From assembly GCA_964203055.1 (NCBI GenBank), contig CAXNKS010000002.1, forward strand, positions 62,001-126,000: 64,000 nucleotides of DNA. Reading direction: 5' to 3'. The DNA is from Fontibacterium temperatum (GTDB lineage Bacteria; Pseudomonadota; Alphaproteobacteria; Pelagibacterales; Pelagibacteraceae). Both the position numbers and the translations under genes were made by a program. Positions 42,855-52,399 of this stretch are shown here, in pieces. Each line of letters starts with the position of its first letter. Position 1 is the stretch's first letter. The notes under the pieces were generated by a model that saw nothing but the letters and a program-made list of their open reading frames with translations, made no database searches and was not told the DNA's origin.

Positions 42855-43601
42855 ATGATGACAGCAGCAGATAGAATTCAATTTATTAAAAACTGGATTA
42901 AAAACTATTGTAATTCAATGGAAAAAAAACCTGACAGTTTAATAGTTGGGGTTTCAGGAGGAATTGACTCAGCAGTAGTAAGTACTATTTCTGCAATGAC
43001 AGGAATGAAAGTCAAAGCTTTGTCTATGCCTATTAGGCAATTAAAATTTCAAGATGATCTAAGCAGAGCTCATTTAAAATGGTTAAAGAGTAAATTTTCT
43101 AATGTAGATGAAGTAATTATTAATTTAGATGAAGTTTTTAATAGTTTTGAAAAATCATTAGGCCAATTTAATAATGAACATGCTTTTGCTAACTCCAAAG
43201 CAAGATTGCGTATGGCGACTCTTTATCAGGTAGCGGGTGCAAATAATGGAATTGTTGTTGGAACTGGAAATAAAGTAGAAGATTTTGGCGTCGGTTTTTA
43301 TACAAAATATGGAGATGGGGGCGTTGATATTTCACCAATTGCAGATTGTTTAAAATCTCAAGTATGGGAGATGGGTAAAGAACTTAAAATATTAGAAGAT
43401 ATTATTAATGCAGCGCCTACGGATGGATTATGGGCCGATGGAAGAACTGATGAACGTCAATTAGGAATGTCCTATGATGATTTAGAAAAAGCTATGCTTA
43501 ATTTAAAAGATAAAAATTATGAAAAATATTTAAAAATTAGAAAAAGAAATCTCCATAAAATGAACTTAATTCCAATTTGTAAATTTGACAACAATGAATA
43601 G
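42855..43601 (+). CDS. nadE: NAD synthetase (ammonia-dependent)
   Basis: Forms NAD from deamido-NAD, ATP and ammonia. The 248 residues contain the PP-loop VGVSGGIDSAVV (31-42), and later GTGNKVEDFGVGFYTKYGDGG and the ISPIADCLKSQVW segment. Glutaminase domain is absent, so ammonia is the nitrogen donor. The end overlaps the cysS start by about 8 bases. Confidence 0.95.
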   Translation: MMTAADRIQFIKNWIKNYCNSMEKKPDSLIVGVSGGIDSAVVSTISAMTGMKVKALSMPIRQLKFQDDLSRAHLKWLKSKFSNVDEVIINLDEVFNSFEKSLGQFNNEHAFANSKARLRMATLYQVAGANNGIVVGTGNKVEDFGVGFYTKYGDGGVDISPIADCLKSQVWEMGKELKILEDIINAAPTDGLWADGRTDERQLGMSYDDLEKAMLNLKDKNYEKYLKIRKRNLHKMNLIPICKFDNNE

Positions 43602-44946
43602 TTTAAAAATTTACAATACCTTAAGTAGAAAAAAAGAAGAATTTACCCCTTTGAACAAAAATTCAGTTGGAATGTATGTCTGCGGTCCAACAGTTTATGA
43701 TGAGCCACATATTGGTAACGCTAGACCATTAATTATTTTTGATCTTGTATATAGAATTTTAATAAAAAATTTTGGAAAAAATAAAGTTAATTACGTTAGA
43801 AATATCACTGATATAGATGATAAAATCATACAAAGAGCCAATGAGTTAAAAATTGATATTAATGAGCTTGCAAAAACCGTTACAGATATTTTTTTAGCAG
43901 ACTGCAAGTATTTAAATTGTTTAATTCCAAATAATCAGCCGAAAGCTACTGAAAATATAAAAGGTATGATTCAAATGATTGAAAATTTAATAGTTAAAAA
44001 ATTTGCATATATTAAAGATGGCAATGTTTATTTTAATGTAAATAAATTTAAAGATTACGGAAAATTATCTAATAAGAATCCAAAAGAATTAATTTCTGGA
44101 TCAAGAGTAGAAATTTCAGAATTAAAAAATAACCCTTTAGATTTTGTATTATGGAAACCCTCCAAAGATAAAGAACCCTTTTGGGAATCGCCCTGGGGAA
44201 AAGGAAGGCCTGGTTGGCATATAGAATGCTCCGTAATGTCAGAAAAGTATTTAGGCAAAGAATTTGATTTACATTGTGGAGGTTTAGACCTTATTTTTCC
44301 TCATCATGAAAACGAGATAGCACAATCGATTTGTGCAAATGATTCTAGTATTTTTGCAAAGTATTGGATGCACAATGGTTATTTAACTGTTGATGGAAAA
44401 AAAATGTCAAAATCTGATGGAAATTTCATCACTATTAATAATTTAAAGAATAATAATATTAATGGCCAGGTCATTAGATTATCTATTTTAGGCACTCACT
44501 ATAGACAGCCCTTAGACTGGAATTTAAAAATTCTAGAAATTAATAAAAAAATATTAGAGAATTGGTATAGTTTATATTCTCCTAATGATGATGAAATTAG
44601 CAATGAACTTTTAAATATTTTATTAGACGATTTAAATACACCGAAATTTATAACAAGCATCCATAGTCTTTATAACAAAGCCAAAGCTGGGGATTCTACT
44701 GCTAAAAAAGATTTAAATTCTGCACTTAAATTTCTTGGTCTATTTAACGAAAATCAAGAACAGTTTAATATTTTAAGAAAAAAATCAAAATTAGATGTAA
44801 GAGAGATTGAAAAGTTAATAGAACAAAGAAATCTAGCTAGAAAAGATAAAGATTTTAAAAAAGCTGATATAATTAGATTAGATCTTGAAAAAAATGGAAT
44901 TTTAATTGAAGATCTTAATGATAAGACTCATTGGAAACATAAATAA
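43594..44946 (+). CDS. cysS: Cysteinyl-tRNA synthetase
   Basis: Class I tRNA synthetase with catalytic zinc. From ATG 43594 (450 residues): YVCGPTVYDEPHIGNAR (28-44) carries the first zinc Cys30 and the HIGN motif; GRPGWHIECSVMS, HHENEIAQS and the KMSKSDGNF loop (about 268-276) complete the active site. A TTG at 43585 would overlap the nadE end further but has no support. The end runs one base into cimA (TAATG), so translation is coupled. Confidence 0.96.
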   Translation: MNSLKIYNTLSRKKEEFTPLNKNSVGMYVCGPTVYDEPHIGNARPLIIFDLVYRILIKNFGKNKVNYVRNITDIDDKIIQRANELKIDINELAKTVTDIFLADCKYLNCLIPNNQPKATENIKGMIQMIENLIVKKFAYIKDGNVYFNVNKFKDYGKLSNKNPKELISGSRVEISELKNNPLDFVLWKPSKDKEPFWESPWGKGRPGWHIECSVMSEKYLGKEFDLHCGGLDLIFPHHENEIAQSICANDSSIFAKYWMHNGYLTVDGKKMSKSDGNFITINNLKNNNINGQVIRLSILGTHYRQPLDWNLKILEINKKILENWYSLYSPNDDEISNELLNILLDDLNTPKFITSIHSLYNKAKAGDSTAKKDLNSALKFLGLFNENQEQFNILRKKSKLDVREIEKLIEQRNLARKDKDFKKADIIRLDLEKNGILIEDLNDKTHWKHK

Positions 44947-46550
44947 TGAGCAAAGAAAAAATCTTTATATTTGATACTACTTTAAGAGATGGAGCTCAAA
45001 CGCAGGGCGTCGATTTTTCTATGGATGAAAAAAATCGGATTGCTATTGCATTATCTAAATTAGGAGTTGATTATATTGAGGCAGGATGGCCAGGAGCAAA
45101 TCCAACCGATACTAATTTTTTTAACAAACCTCCAAAAATATCAAATTCAACTTTAGTCGCTTTTGGAATGACAAAGAAATCTGGCAGAAGCGCGGAAAAC
45201 GATCCAGGTCTTTCTGCTATTTTAAACTCTAATACCAAGTCTGTTTGTATTGTAGGAAAAACTTGGGACTTTCACGTAGATGTAGCTTTAGGAATTTCAA
45301 AGGATGAAAATTTAGAAAATATTATTGATACTACAAAGCATTTTGTAAAAAATAATAGAGAATATATGTTTGATGCTGAACATTTTTTTGATGGGTATAA
45401 AAATAATAAAGATTATGCACTTAAATGCATTCGTTCAGCTTATGATAATGGAGCTAGATGGGTTGTCCTATGCGATACCAATGGTGGAACATTACCATTT
45501 GAAATTGAAGAAATTGTAAGCGATGTTGCAAAAATTATTCCCGGAAAGAATTTAGGAATTCACACTCATAATGACACTGAAAATGCCGTAGCAAATACAC
45601 TTGCTGCTATTAAATCTGGAGCACGGCAAGTTCAAGGAACGTTGAACGGCTTAGGTGAGAGATGTGGAAATGCAAATATTGTATCGATTATTCCAACTTT
45701 GTTATTTAAGAAATATTTTAAAGATAAATTTGATATCTCAGTGGAAGAAACAAAAATTAAATATTTAACTGAATGTTCTAGATTATTAGATGAAATATTA
45801 AACAGAAAGCCTAATAATCATGCCGCGTATGTTGGGGCTTCAGCTTTTTCACATAAGGGCGGACTTCATGTCTCTGCTGTTGAGAAAAATCCAAAAACTT
45901 ACGAACACATTGTTCCAGAATCTGTTGGCAATAATAGAAATATTGTTGTTTCCGATCAGTCAGGAAGATCAAATATTTTATCAAGATTAGAAAAGTTAAA
46001 TATTAAAATTAATAAAGACGACCCAAAAGTTCAAAAATTATTAGAACAGGTTAAGGATAGAGAATTTATTGGATATGCTTATGACGGAGCTGATGCTTCA
46101 TTTGAATTGTTAACACGAAGATTATTAGGTGAAGTACCTAATTATTTAAATATTAAAAAATATGAAGTTAAAGTTAGCAGAAGTGATGACAATGATCTTG
46201 TTAACTCCTATGCAACAGTAGTTTTGCAGGTTGATAAAAAAGATATTATTTGCGAAGGCTCAGGTAATGGTCCTGTAAACGCGATTGATAATGCAATTAG
46301 AGCTAATGTAAATAAAATTGGAAAATATAGTGAATATTTAAAAGATTTAAGATTATTAGATTATAAAGTTAGAATTTTAAATACTGGAACTAATGCTATT
46401 ACCCGAGTATCAATTGAGAGCACGGACAATACAGGCGACGTGTGGTTTACTATTGGAGTTTCCCCAAATATAATTGAAGCTTCCTTTAGAGCGTTAATAG
46501 ATAGTATTGATTACAAGCTATATAAAGACAAGGCGCCTGCAAATTTTTAA
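44946..46550 (+). CDS. cimA: Citramalate synthase
   Basis: Makes (R)-citramalate from pyruvate and acetyl-CoA, the threonine-independent route to isoleucine. The 534-residue length, the DRE-TIM start FDTTLRDGAQTQGVDFS (9-25), EAGWPGANPTD and the C-terminal regulatory LeuA-dimer domain place it in the CimA (type 2) group rather than LeuA. The later HTHNDTENAVAN and HKGGLHVSAVEK motifs are also present. Tight TAATG junctions with cysS and with the next gene. Confidence 0.94.
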   Translation: MSKEKIFIFDTTLRDGAQTQGVDFSMDEKNRIAIALSKLGVDYIEAGWPGANPTDTNFFNKPPKISNSTLVAFGMTKKSGRSAENDPGLSAILNSNTKSVCIVGKTWDFHVDVALGISKDENLENIIDTTKHFVKNNREYMFDAEHFFDGYKNNKDYALKCIRSAYDNGARWVVLCDTNGGTLPFEIEEIVSDVAKIIPGKNLGIHTHNDTENAVANTLAAIKSGARQVQGTLNGLGERCGNANIVSIIPTLLFKKYFKDKFDISVEETKIKYLTECSRLLDEILNRKPNNHAAYVGASAFSHKGGLHVSAVEKNPKTYEHIVPESVGNNRNIVVSDQSGRSNILSRLEKLNIKINKDDPKVQKLLEQVKDREFIGYAYDGADASFELLTRRLLGEVPNYLNIKKYEVKVSRSDDNDLVNSYATVVLQVDKKDIICEGSGNGPVNAIDNAIRANVNKIGKYSEYLKDLRLLDYKVRILNTGTNAITRVSIESTDNTGDVWFTIGVSPNIIEASFRALIDSIDYKLYKDKAPANF

Positions 46551-47281
46551 TGTTATTTAAAAATATTCATTTTATTTTAGTTAGACCTCAACTTGGAGAA
46601 AATATAGGAGCAGCAGCAAGATCATTAAAAAACTTTAATTTTGAAAATTTACGATTAGTATCCCCACGAGATAGCTGGCCAAACAAAAGTGCAGTATATA
46701 CAGCTGTAGAAGCCAAAGATATTGTTCATAAAGCAAAATTATTTACAAATAATGACCAAGCAGTTTCTGATTTAGATTATATTTTTGCAACCACATCAAG
46801 AAGTAGATCGGTTAATAAAAAAATTATAGATTTAAATGAAGCTGTAAAAATTATAAAAAAACAAAGTATTCTTCATAAAAAAAGTGGAATTTTTTTTGGA
46901 CCAGAAGCATCCGGATTGAGTAATGATGATCTTATTAATGCTAATTATTTAGTTAACATTCCAACAAGTAATAAATTTAAGTCATTAAATTTATCCCATG
47001 CAGTAACTATTTTTGCTTTTGAATTATTTATTTCTTCAAAAAAATTTGAACCTATCGTTAAGAATTTATACAGAAGTGAGGATGCAAAAAAGAAAGAAGT
47101 TAATGCTTTTTTAGATTTTTTAATATCTCATTTAGATAAGGTAGGTTTTTTGAAACCAGAGGAAAAAAAACAACAAATGATTAGAAGTGTTAAAAATATT
47201 TTTCATCGAAGTTCACTTTCTACGCAGGAAATCAGAACTTTATCAGGAGTTATTAGTTCTTTAATTAAATATAAAGAATGA
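46550..47281 (+). CDS. tRNA/rRNA methyltransferase of the TrmJ (SpoU) group
   Basis: A 243-residue SPOUT methyltransferase. ILVRPQLGENIGAAARSLKNF (9-29) and the trefoil-knot strip FFGPEASGLSNDDLI near 118-132, followed by NLSHAVTIFAFELF, match the TrmJ group, which 2'-O-methylates position 32 of tRNAs. It could also act on rRNA. It follows cimA with a one-base overlap and precedes rpsD by 52 bases. Confidence 0.9.
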   Translation: MLFKNIHFILVRPQLGENIGAAARSLKNFNFENLRLVSPRDSWPNKSAVYTAVEAKDIVHKAKLFTNNDQAVSDLDYIFATTSRSRSVNKKIIDLNEAVKIIKKQSILHKKSGIFFGPEASGLSNDDLINANYLVNIPTSNKFKSLNLSHAVTIFAFELFISSKKFEPIVKNLYRSEDAKKKEVNAFLDFLISHLDKVGFLKPEEKKQQMIRSVKNIFHRSSLSTQEIRTLSGVISSLIKYKE

Positions 47282-47333
47282 GAGTAACATTGACTAAAAG
47301 AATGAGGGTTATTATAACAGGGCACTTTAAAAT

Positions 47334-47951
47334 ATGACAAAAAGAATAAATTCTACTCACAAAGTTGATAGACGACTTGGCGTAAACCTTTGGGGAAGAC
47401 CAAAAAGTCCCTTCAACACTAGAGCATATCGTCCAGGTCAACATGGACAAAGAAATAAAGGCAAGCCTTCAGATTACAATATTCAATTACAAGCTAAGCA
47501 AAAATTAAAAAGTTATTATGGTAATATAAGCGAAAGACAATTTAGAAATCTTTTTAGAAAAGCTTATAAGAATAAAGGTGATACAGGAGAAAATTTAGTT
47601 GGTTTGTTAGAAAGAAGATTAGATGCAGTTATATATAGAGCTAAATTTGCAATCACTGTTTTTGCTGCAAGACAAATCATTAATCATGGAAAAGTAAAAG
47701 TGAATGGAAGAAAAGTAAATATTTCTAGTTACTTAGTTTCTGAAAATGATGAAATAGAAATTAAAGATTCATTTAAACAATCAATTCCAATTATCGGAGC
47801 AACACAAAGCAAAGAAAGAGAAGTTCCAGAATATATTGTTGCTGATCATAAAAAAATGACAGCAAAGTTTAACAAAGTTCCAAAATATGACCAGATCCCA
47901 TATCCAGTACAAATGGAACCAAAATTAGTTGTTGAATATTATTCTAGATAA
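47334..47951 (+). CDS. rpsD: 30S ribosomal protein S4
   Basis: Primary 16S rRNA-binding protein, 205 residues. The N-terminal part (VDRRLGVNLWGRPKSPFNTR) lacks the zinc-binding cysteines of some S4 proteins. The S4 RNA-binding domain ERRLDAVIYRAKF to HGKVKVNGRKVNISSYLV is canonical. It is a single gene, not in the alpha operon, as in other Alphaproteobacteria. Convergent with grxD with 3 bases between stops. Confidence 0.97.
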   Translation: MTKRINSTHKVDRRLGVNLWGRPKSPFNTRAYRPGQHGQRNKGKPSDYNIQLQAKQKLKSYYGNISERQFRNLFRKAYKNKGDTGENLVGLLERRLDAVIYRAKFAITVFAARQIINHGKVKVNGRKVNISSYLVSENDEIEIKDSFKQSIPIIGATQSKEREVPEYIVADHKKMTAKFNKVPKYDQIPYPVQMEPKLVVEYYSR

Positions 47952-47954
47952 TTT

Positions 47955-48260
47955 TTATTTAAGAATTTTTTGTAATTCACCTTTTTCGTACATTTCTTTA
48001 GCAATATCACAGCCACCAATAAATTCTCCTTTAACGTAAAGTTGAGGTACAGTGGGCCAATTACTAAAATCTTTAATTCCTTGTCTTATCTCAGGATCAG
48101 CTAAAACATCAACTCCAATAAATTTTACTTTAAGTTCTTTTAAAATATTACCAACAGTCATTGAAAATCCACATTGAGGCATTTCAGGAGTACCTTTCAT
48201 GAATAAAACTACATCATTTTTGCTTATAATATCTTTTATCTTTTCATTAATATTTGTCAT
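47955..48260 (-). CDS. grxD: Monothiol glutaredoxin
   Basis: A 101-residue monothiol glutaredoxin with the CGFS active site (MPQCGFSMTV) and the GSH-binding segments WPTVPQLYVKGEFIGGCD. It binds and delivers 2Fe-2S clusters together with BolA. The bolA gene is 2 bases upstream on the same strand, the usual partner arrangement in Alphaproteobacteria. Confidence 0.96.
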   Translation of the reverse strand: MTNINEKIKDIISKNDVVLFMKGTPEMPQCGFSMTVGNILKELKVKFIGVDVLADPEIRQGIKDFSNWPTVPQLYVKGEFIGGCDIAKEMYEKGELQKILK

Positions 48261-48261
48261 A

Positions 48262-48492
48262 TTATTTCTCTTCCGTAGTTAGTGCTAAAGCGTGTAATTC
48301 ATTCCCCATTTTTCCTTTGAGAGAAGCATATACCATTTGATGTTGTTGAACTCTAGTCTTACCTTTGAATTTTGAAGATTTAATCTTAGCAGCATAATGA
48401 TTATCATCACCAGCTAAATCATTTATTTCAATATCTGCATCTGGAAATCCTTCTTTTAATAATTTATGAATTTCTTCTTGTTTAATAGCCAT
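48262..48492 (-). CDS. bolA: BolA-family protein
   Basis: A 76-residue alpha-beta BolA protein. The conserved DLAGDDNHYAAKIKSSKFKG (24-43) and RVQQHQMVYASLKGKMG with the conserved His are visible. It pairs with GrxD in iron-sulfur cluster transfer. Between purL (2 bases upstream) and grxD (1 base downstream); this purL-bolA-grxD order is a familiar alphaproteobacterial arrangement. Confidence 0.95.
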   Translation of the reverse strand: MAIKQEEIHKLLKEGFPDADIEINDLAGDDNHYAAKIKSSKFKGKTRVQQHQMVYASLKGKMGNELHALALTTEEK

Positions 48493-48494
48493 AC

Positions 48495-50687
48495 TTAATT
48501 TTTGTTATAATTTTTAAACCAACTTTCATTTTTTGTCTTTAATTCTTTAACACTAATTTTTAAATCATTTTCTATTTCAAATATCTCACTTTGAGTTTTT
48601 CCAATTATATCTATTTTAATATTTTTATCATTTGCAATTTTTTTTATTTTTTCTAAATTTTTCTTACTAATTTCAATTAAATATCTAGCCTGATCTTCTG
48701 AGAATAAATATTTGATTTTATCACTATTTGATCCAGAAACTTTAATTTTTGCACCAATATTAGATGCCATACACATTTCAGCTAATGTAACTATTATTCC
48801 ACCGTGAGAAACGTCATGAACCGCTTGAACTAACTTTGTTTTGATCAGATCGGTAACAAAAAGACCATTTTTCTTTTCTTCTTTTAAATTAATTTGAGGA
48901 GGAGGGCCGTCTTTATCTCCAATAATATCATATATTAAAGCACTTTGACTTAAGTGCCCTGACGTTTCTCCGATAACAGCAATAATATTTTCTGTATTTT
49001 TAAAATTAAATGTCATCATGTTGTTAATATTTTTTAAAAGCCCAACACCCCCAATCGTTGGAGTTGGATAAATAGCAACACCATTTGTTTCATTATACAA
49101 AGATACATTTCCAGATATCACTGGGTAATTTAAAGCTTCGCAAGCTTCTTTCATTCCATTGATACTATCGACAAGCTGGCCCATAATTTCTTTTTTTTCA
49201 GGGTTCCCAAAATTTAAACAATTAGTAATGGCAATAGGTTGCGCTCCAACTGAAATTAAATTTCTCCAAGTTTCACATACAGCTTGCATCGCCCCGGACT
49301 TTGGATGGGCTTTGCAATATCTGGGCACACAATCAACCGTAGCAGCGATACCTTTGTTTTTTCCATGATAACGAACAACGGCAGAGTCTCCACCTGGTTT
49401 TTGAATTGTATCTGTCATTACCATATGGTCGTACTGTTCCCATACCCATGATTTATTTGAATAATTATGATGTGATAAAATTTTAATTAAGGAATTTTTA
49501 ATATCTAATTTCTCTATATCAGAATCGTGATTAATTATTTTTGGGTAACTATAAGTTATAAAATCTCTTTTATATTTAGGCGCATTATCACCTAATGAAT
49601 GAATTGGAATGCTGCATACATTCTTTTTGTTAAATTCTAGTTCAAGTTTTTTTGAATTTGTTAATTGTCCTATAATTGCAAAATCTAATCCCCATTTTTC
49701 AAATATTTTTCTAGCTTCTTTTTCTTTACCTTTTTTTAAAACTATTAACATTCGCTCCTGACTTTCAGAGAGCATAATTTCATAAGGAGTCATATTGTTC
49801 TCTCTACAAGGAATTAAATTTAAATTTATTTTGATTCCAAGGTTACCCTTTGATGCCATTTCTATAGACGAAGAAGTAAGACCAGCAGCTCCCATATCTT
49901 GAATTGAAACTATCGATTTTTTTTGCATTAACTCTAAACATGCTTCTAACAATAATTTTTCAGTAAAGGGATCACCAACTTGAACGGTTGGTTTTTTTGA
50001 CTCAGAATCTTCATCAAATTCAGCTGATGCCATTGTTGCTCCATGGATTCCATCTCTTCCTGTTTTAGAACCAACATAAACAACAGGATTCCCAACGCCA
50101 CTAGCTATTGAATAAAAAACTTTATTTTTTTTAGCAACGCCAATGTTCATTGCGTTGACTAAAATATTTCCATTATAACATTCATCAAATTCAGTCTCAC
50201 CGCCTACAGTTGGAACACCTATACAATTTCCATATCCACCAATCCCAGAAACAACTCCATTTAATAAATATTTTGTTTTTTCATGATTAGGTGAGCCAAA
50301 TCTTATTGAATTTAGATTAGCAACAGGTCTTGCACCCATTGTAAAAACATCTCTTAATATTCCACCAACGCCGGTTGCAGCACCTTGATAGGGCTCAATA
50401 TAAGAAGGGTGGTTGTGGCTTTCAATTTTAAAAATAACAACGTCGCCATCACCAAAATCAACAACTCCAGCATTTTCACCCGGCCCTTGAATTACATATT
50501 TATTTTTTGTGGGCAAAGTCTGAAGCCAAATTCTTGAGGATTTATATGAACAGTGTTCATTCCACATTGCTGAGAAAATTCCAAGCTCTACTAAATTTGG
50601 ATTTCTCCCCATTAATTTAATAATTTTATTATACTCTTCCGCTGTAAGACCGTGTTTTATTGCGAGTTCTTTATTAACTTTTTGCAT
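48495..50687 (-). CDS. purL: Phosphoribosylformylglycinamidine synthase subunit PurL
   Basis: ATP-dependent amidotransferase of the fourth step of purine synthesis, small type of 730 residues that works with PurS and PurQ. NEHCSYKSSR (about 43-52), ESHNHPSYIEPYQGAATGVGGI and GAQPIAITNCLNFGNPEKKE are present. It sits in a minus-strand operon purB-purC-purS-purQ-purL-bolA-grxD, in order of translation from the right. Confidence 0.97.
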   Translation of the reverse strand: MQKVNKELAIKHGLTAEEYNKIIKLMGRNPNLVELGIFSAMWNEHCSYKSSRIWLQTLPTKNKYVIQGPGENAGVVDFGDGDVVIFKIESHNHPSYIEPYQGAATGVGGILRDVFTMGARPVANLNSIRFGSPNHEKTKYLLNGVVSGIGGYGNCIGVPTVGGETEFDECYNGNILVNAMNIGVAKKNKVFYSIASGVGNPVVYVGSKTGRDGIHGATMASAEFDEDSESKKPTVQVGDPFTEKLLLEACLELMQKKSIVSIQDMGAAGLTSSSIEMASKGNLGIKINLNLIPCRENNMTPYEIMLSESQERMLIVLKKGKEKEARKIFEKWGLDFAIIGQLTNSKKLELEFNKKNVCSIPIHSLGDNAPKYKRDFITYSYPKIINHDSDIEKLDIKNSLIKILSHHNYSNKSWVWEQYDHMVMTDTIQKPGGDSAVVRYHGKNKGIAATVDCVPRYCKAHPKSGAMQAVCETWRNLISVGAQPIAITNCLNFGNPEKKEIMGQLVDSINGMKEACEALNYPVISGNVSLYNETNGVAIYPTPTIGGVGLLKNINNMMTFNFKNTENIIAVIGETSGHLSQSALIYDIIGDKDGPPPQINLKEEKKNGLFVTDLIKTKLVQAVHDVSHGGIIVTLAEMCMASNIGAKIKVSGSNSDKIKYLFSEDQARYLIEISKKNLEKIKKIANDKNIKIDIIGKTQSEIFEIENDLKISVKELKTKNESWFKNYNKN

Positions 50688-50689
50688 AA

Positions 50690-51364
50690 TTATTTTAAAG
50701 ATTTGAAAATTATCGATCCATCCATGCCACCCAAAAGCTCATCTGATGCTCTTTCAGGATGAGGCATTAGACCAAATACATTTCCTTTTTTATTTATAAT
50801 TCCTGCAATATTTTTAATTGAACCATTGGGGTTAGATTGTTCATTAATATTTCCCGCGACATCACAATACTGAAGTACAATTTGATTGTTATCTTCCAGC
50901 TCATCAATTAGATCTTTGCTTGCAAAATAATTACCTTCATTATGAGCGATTGGAATTTCAAGAACAGAATTTCTGCTAGTTTTAGACGTAAAATTTGTTT
51001 TATTATTGGTTACTTTTACAGTTATATTTTTGCATATAAATTTAAGATTAATATTTCTTATTAAAACGCCAGGCAAAAGTTGAGATTCAACGAGAACTTG
51101 GAAACCATTGCAAATACCCATTACTAACCCACCTTTTTTTGAGTGAGCTGTAACTTCTTTCATAATTCTAGATTTAGAAGCAATACTTCCACATCTTAAA
51201 TAGTCTCCATATGAAAATCCCCCCGGAAGAACAACGAGATCTGTTTTTGGAAGTTTGGCATCTGCATGCCATACCATTGAGGTTTTTATACCAAATTTTT
51301 CAAGGGAAATTTTAACATCACGATCACAATTAGAGCCAGGAAAAACAATGACACTAGCCTTCAT
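50690..51364 (-). CDS. purQ: Phosphoribosylformylglycinamidine synthase, glutaminase subunit
   Basis: Class I glutamine amidotransferase of 224 residues that supplies ammonia to PurL. Catalytic Cys lies in VMGICNGFQVLVES; the His-Glu pair in MPHPERASDELLGG near the end. SNCDRDV and LPGGFSYGDYLR are typical. Its start overlaps purS by 4 bases. Confidence 0.96.
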   Translation of the reverse strand: MKASVIVFPGSNCDRDVKISLEKFGIKTSMVWHADAKLPKTDLVVLPGGFSYGDYLRCGSIASKSRIMKEVTAHSKKGGLVMGICNGFQVLVESQLLPGVLIRNINLKFICKNITVKVTNNKTNFTSKTSRNSVLEIPIAHNEGNYFASKDLIDELEDNNQIVLQYCDVAGNINEQSNPNGSIKNIAGIINKKGNVFGLMPHPERASDELLGGMDGSIIFKSLK

Positions 51365-51606
51365 TCTTTAATGGCTTTTACTGAATAGTCCTCAATCGTC
51401 AGATTTGCTAAAAGTTTTTCGCACATATCTTTAGCTTTAGAAAGAGCAACCTTTTCATCTTTTTCATTTACAATTATTTCAAATGTTTTTCCCTGTCTTA
51501 AACTTTCAATGTTTTTAAAACCCATATTAGACAATGAACTTTTAATTGCTGAACCCTGAGGATCTAAAACATCCTTTTTTAATGTAACAATGACTTGTAA
51601 CTTCAA
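51361..51606 (-). CDS. purS: Phosphoribosylformylglycinamidine synthase subunit PurS
   Basis: A small 81-residue subunit that bridges PurL and PurQ. MKLQVIVTLKKDVLDPQGSAIKSSL and the second beta-alpha-beta unit (IESLRQGKTFEI) are standard. Starts 4 bases after purC stop on this strand and overlaps purQ by 4 bases. Confidence 0.94.
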   Translation of the reverse strand: MKLQVIVTLKKDVLDPQGSAIKSSLSNMGFKNIESLRQGKTFEIIVNEKDEKVALSKAKDMCEKLLANLTIEDYSVKAIKE

Positions 51607-51610
51607 GTTT

Positions 51611-52399
51611 TTATTTTTTTTTTAATGCGGTTAAATTTTTTGATAAACCAGTCTTAATTTCTTTAATATTTGAACCTTCTGGCATGATTCCAAGTCTACG
51701 AGCAACCTCTTGATATGCCTCTATTAATCCACCAAGATCTCTTCTGAATCTGTCCTTGTCTAATTTTCTTTCATCCTTAACATCCCACAATCTACATGTG
51801 TCAGGACTAATTTCATCGGCTAAAAAAACTTCAACTTCATCGCCAATCCATTGGCGTCCAAATTCTAACTTAAAATCAACAAGTTTAATTCCAATTCCTC
51901 TGAATAATCCAACTAAAAAATCATTAATTCTTAAAGCCTGTTCAGAGATATGTATTAATTCACTTTGTGTTGCCCAGTTCAAAGCAAGAATATGCTCTTC
52001 ATTAACCAATGGATCGCCAAGCTCATCATTTTTATAATAAAATTCTAAAATAGGTTTATTAAGATCTGTTCCTTCGGTAATTCCAAGTCTAGTTGAAAAA
52101 GTTCCAGCAGCGATATTTCTAACTACTACTTCAATTGGAATAATTTCTAGAGATTTAATAAGCTGTTCACGCATATTCAATCTTTTTATAAAATGCGTTT
52201 TAATTCCTATTTGGTTTAACTGTGATAATAAAAATTCAGAGATTCTGTTATTTAAAACACCTTTGCCATCGATAATTGCTTTTTTTTTATTATTAAAGGC
52301 TGTTGCATCATCTTTGAAATATTGAATTAAAGTTCCTTTTTCAGGACCCTCGTACAATATTTTAGCTTTACCTTCGTATATTTGTTTTCCTTTGGCCAT
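51611..52399 (-). CDS. purC: SAICAR synthetase
   Basis: Joins aspartate to CAIR in purine synthesis. The 262 residues have the SAICAR synthetase motifs: KGKQIYEGKAKILYEG at the start, PIEVVVRNIAAGTFSTRLG and LVDFKLEFGR, and DEISPDTCRLWD. The start overlaps the purB stop by 1 base. Confidence 0.96.
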   Translation of the reverse strand: MAKGKQIYEGKAKILYEGPEKGTLIQYFKDDATAFNNKKKAIIDGKGVLNNRISEFLLSQLNQIGIKTHFIKRLNMREQLIKSLEIIPIEVVVRNIAAGTFSTRLGITEGTDLNKPILEFYYKNDELGDPLVNEEHILALNWATQSELIHISEQALRINDFLVGLFRGIGIKLVDFKLEFGRQWIGDEVEVFLADEISPDTCRLWDVKDERKLDKDRFRRDLGGLIEAYQEVARRLGIMPEGSNIKEIKTGLSKNLTALKKK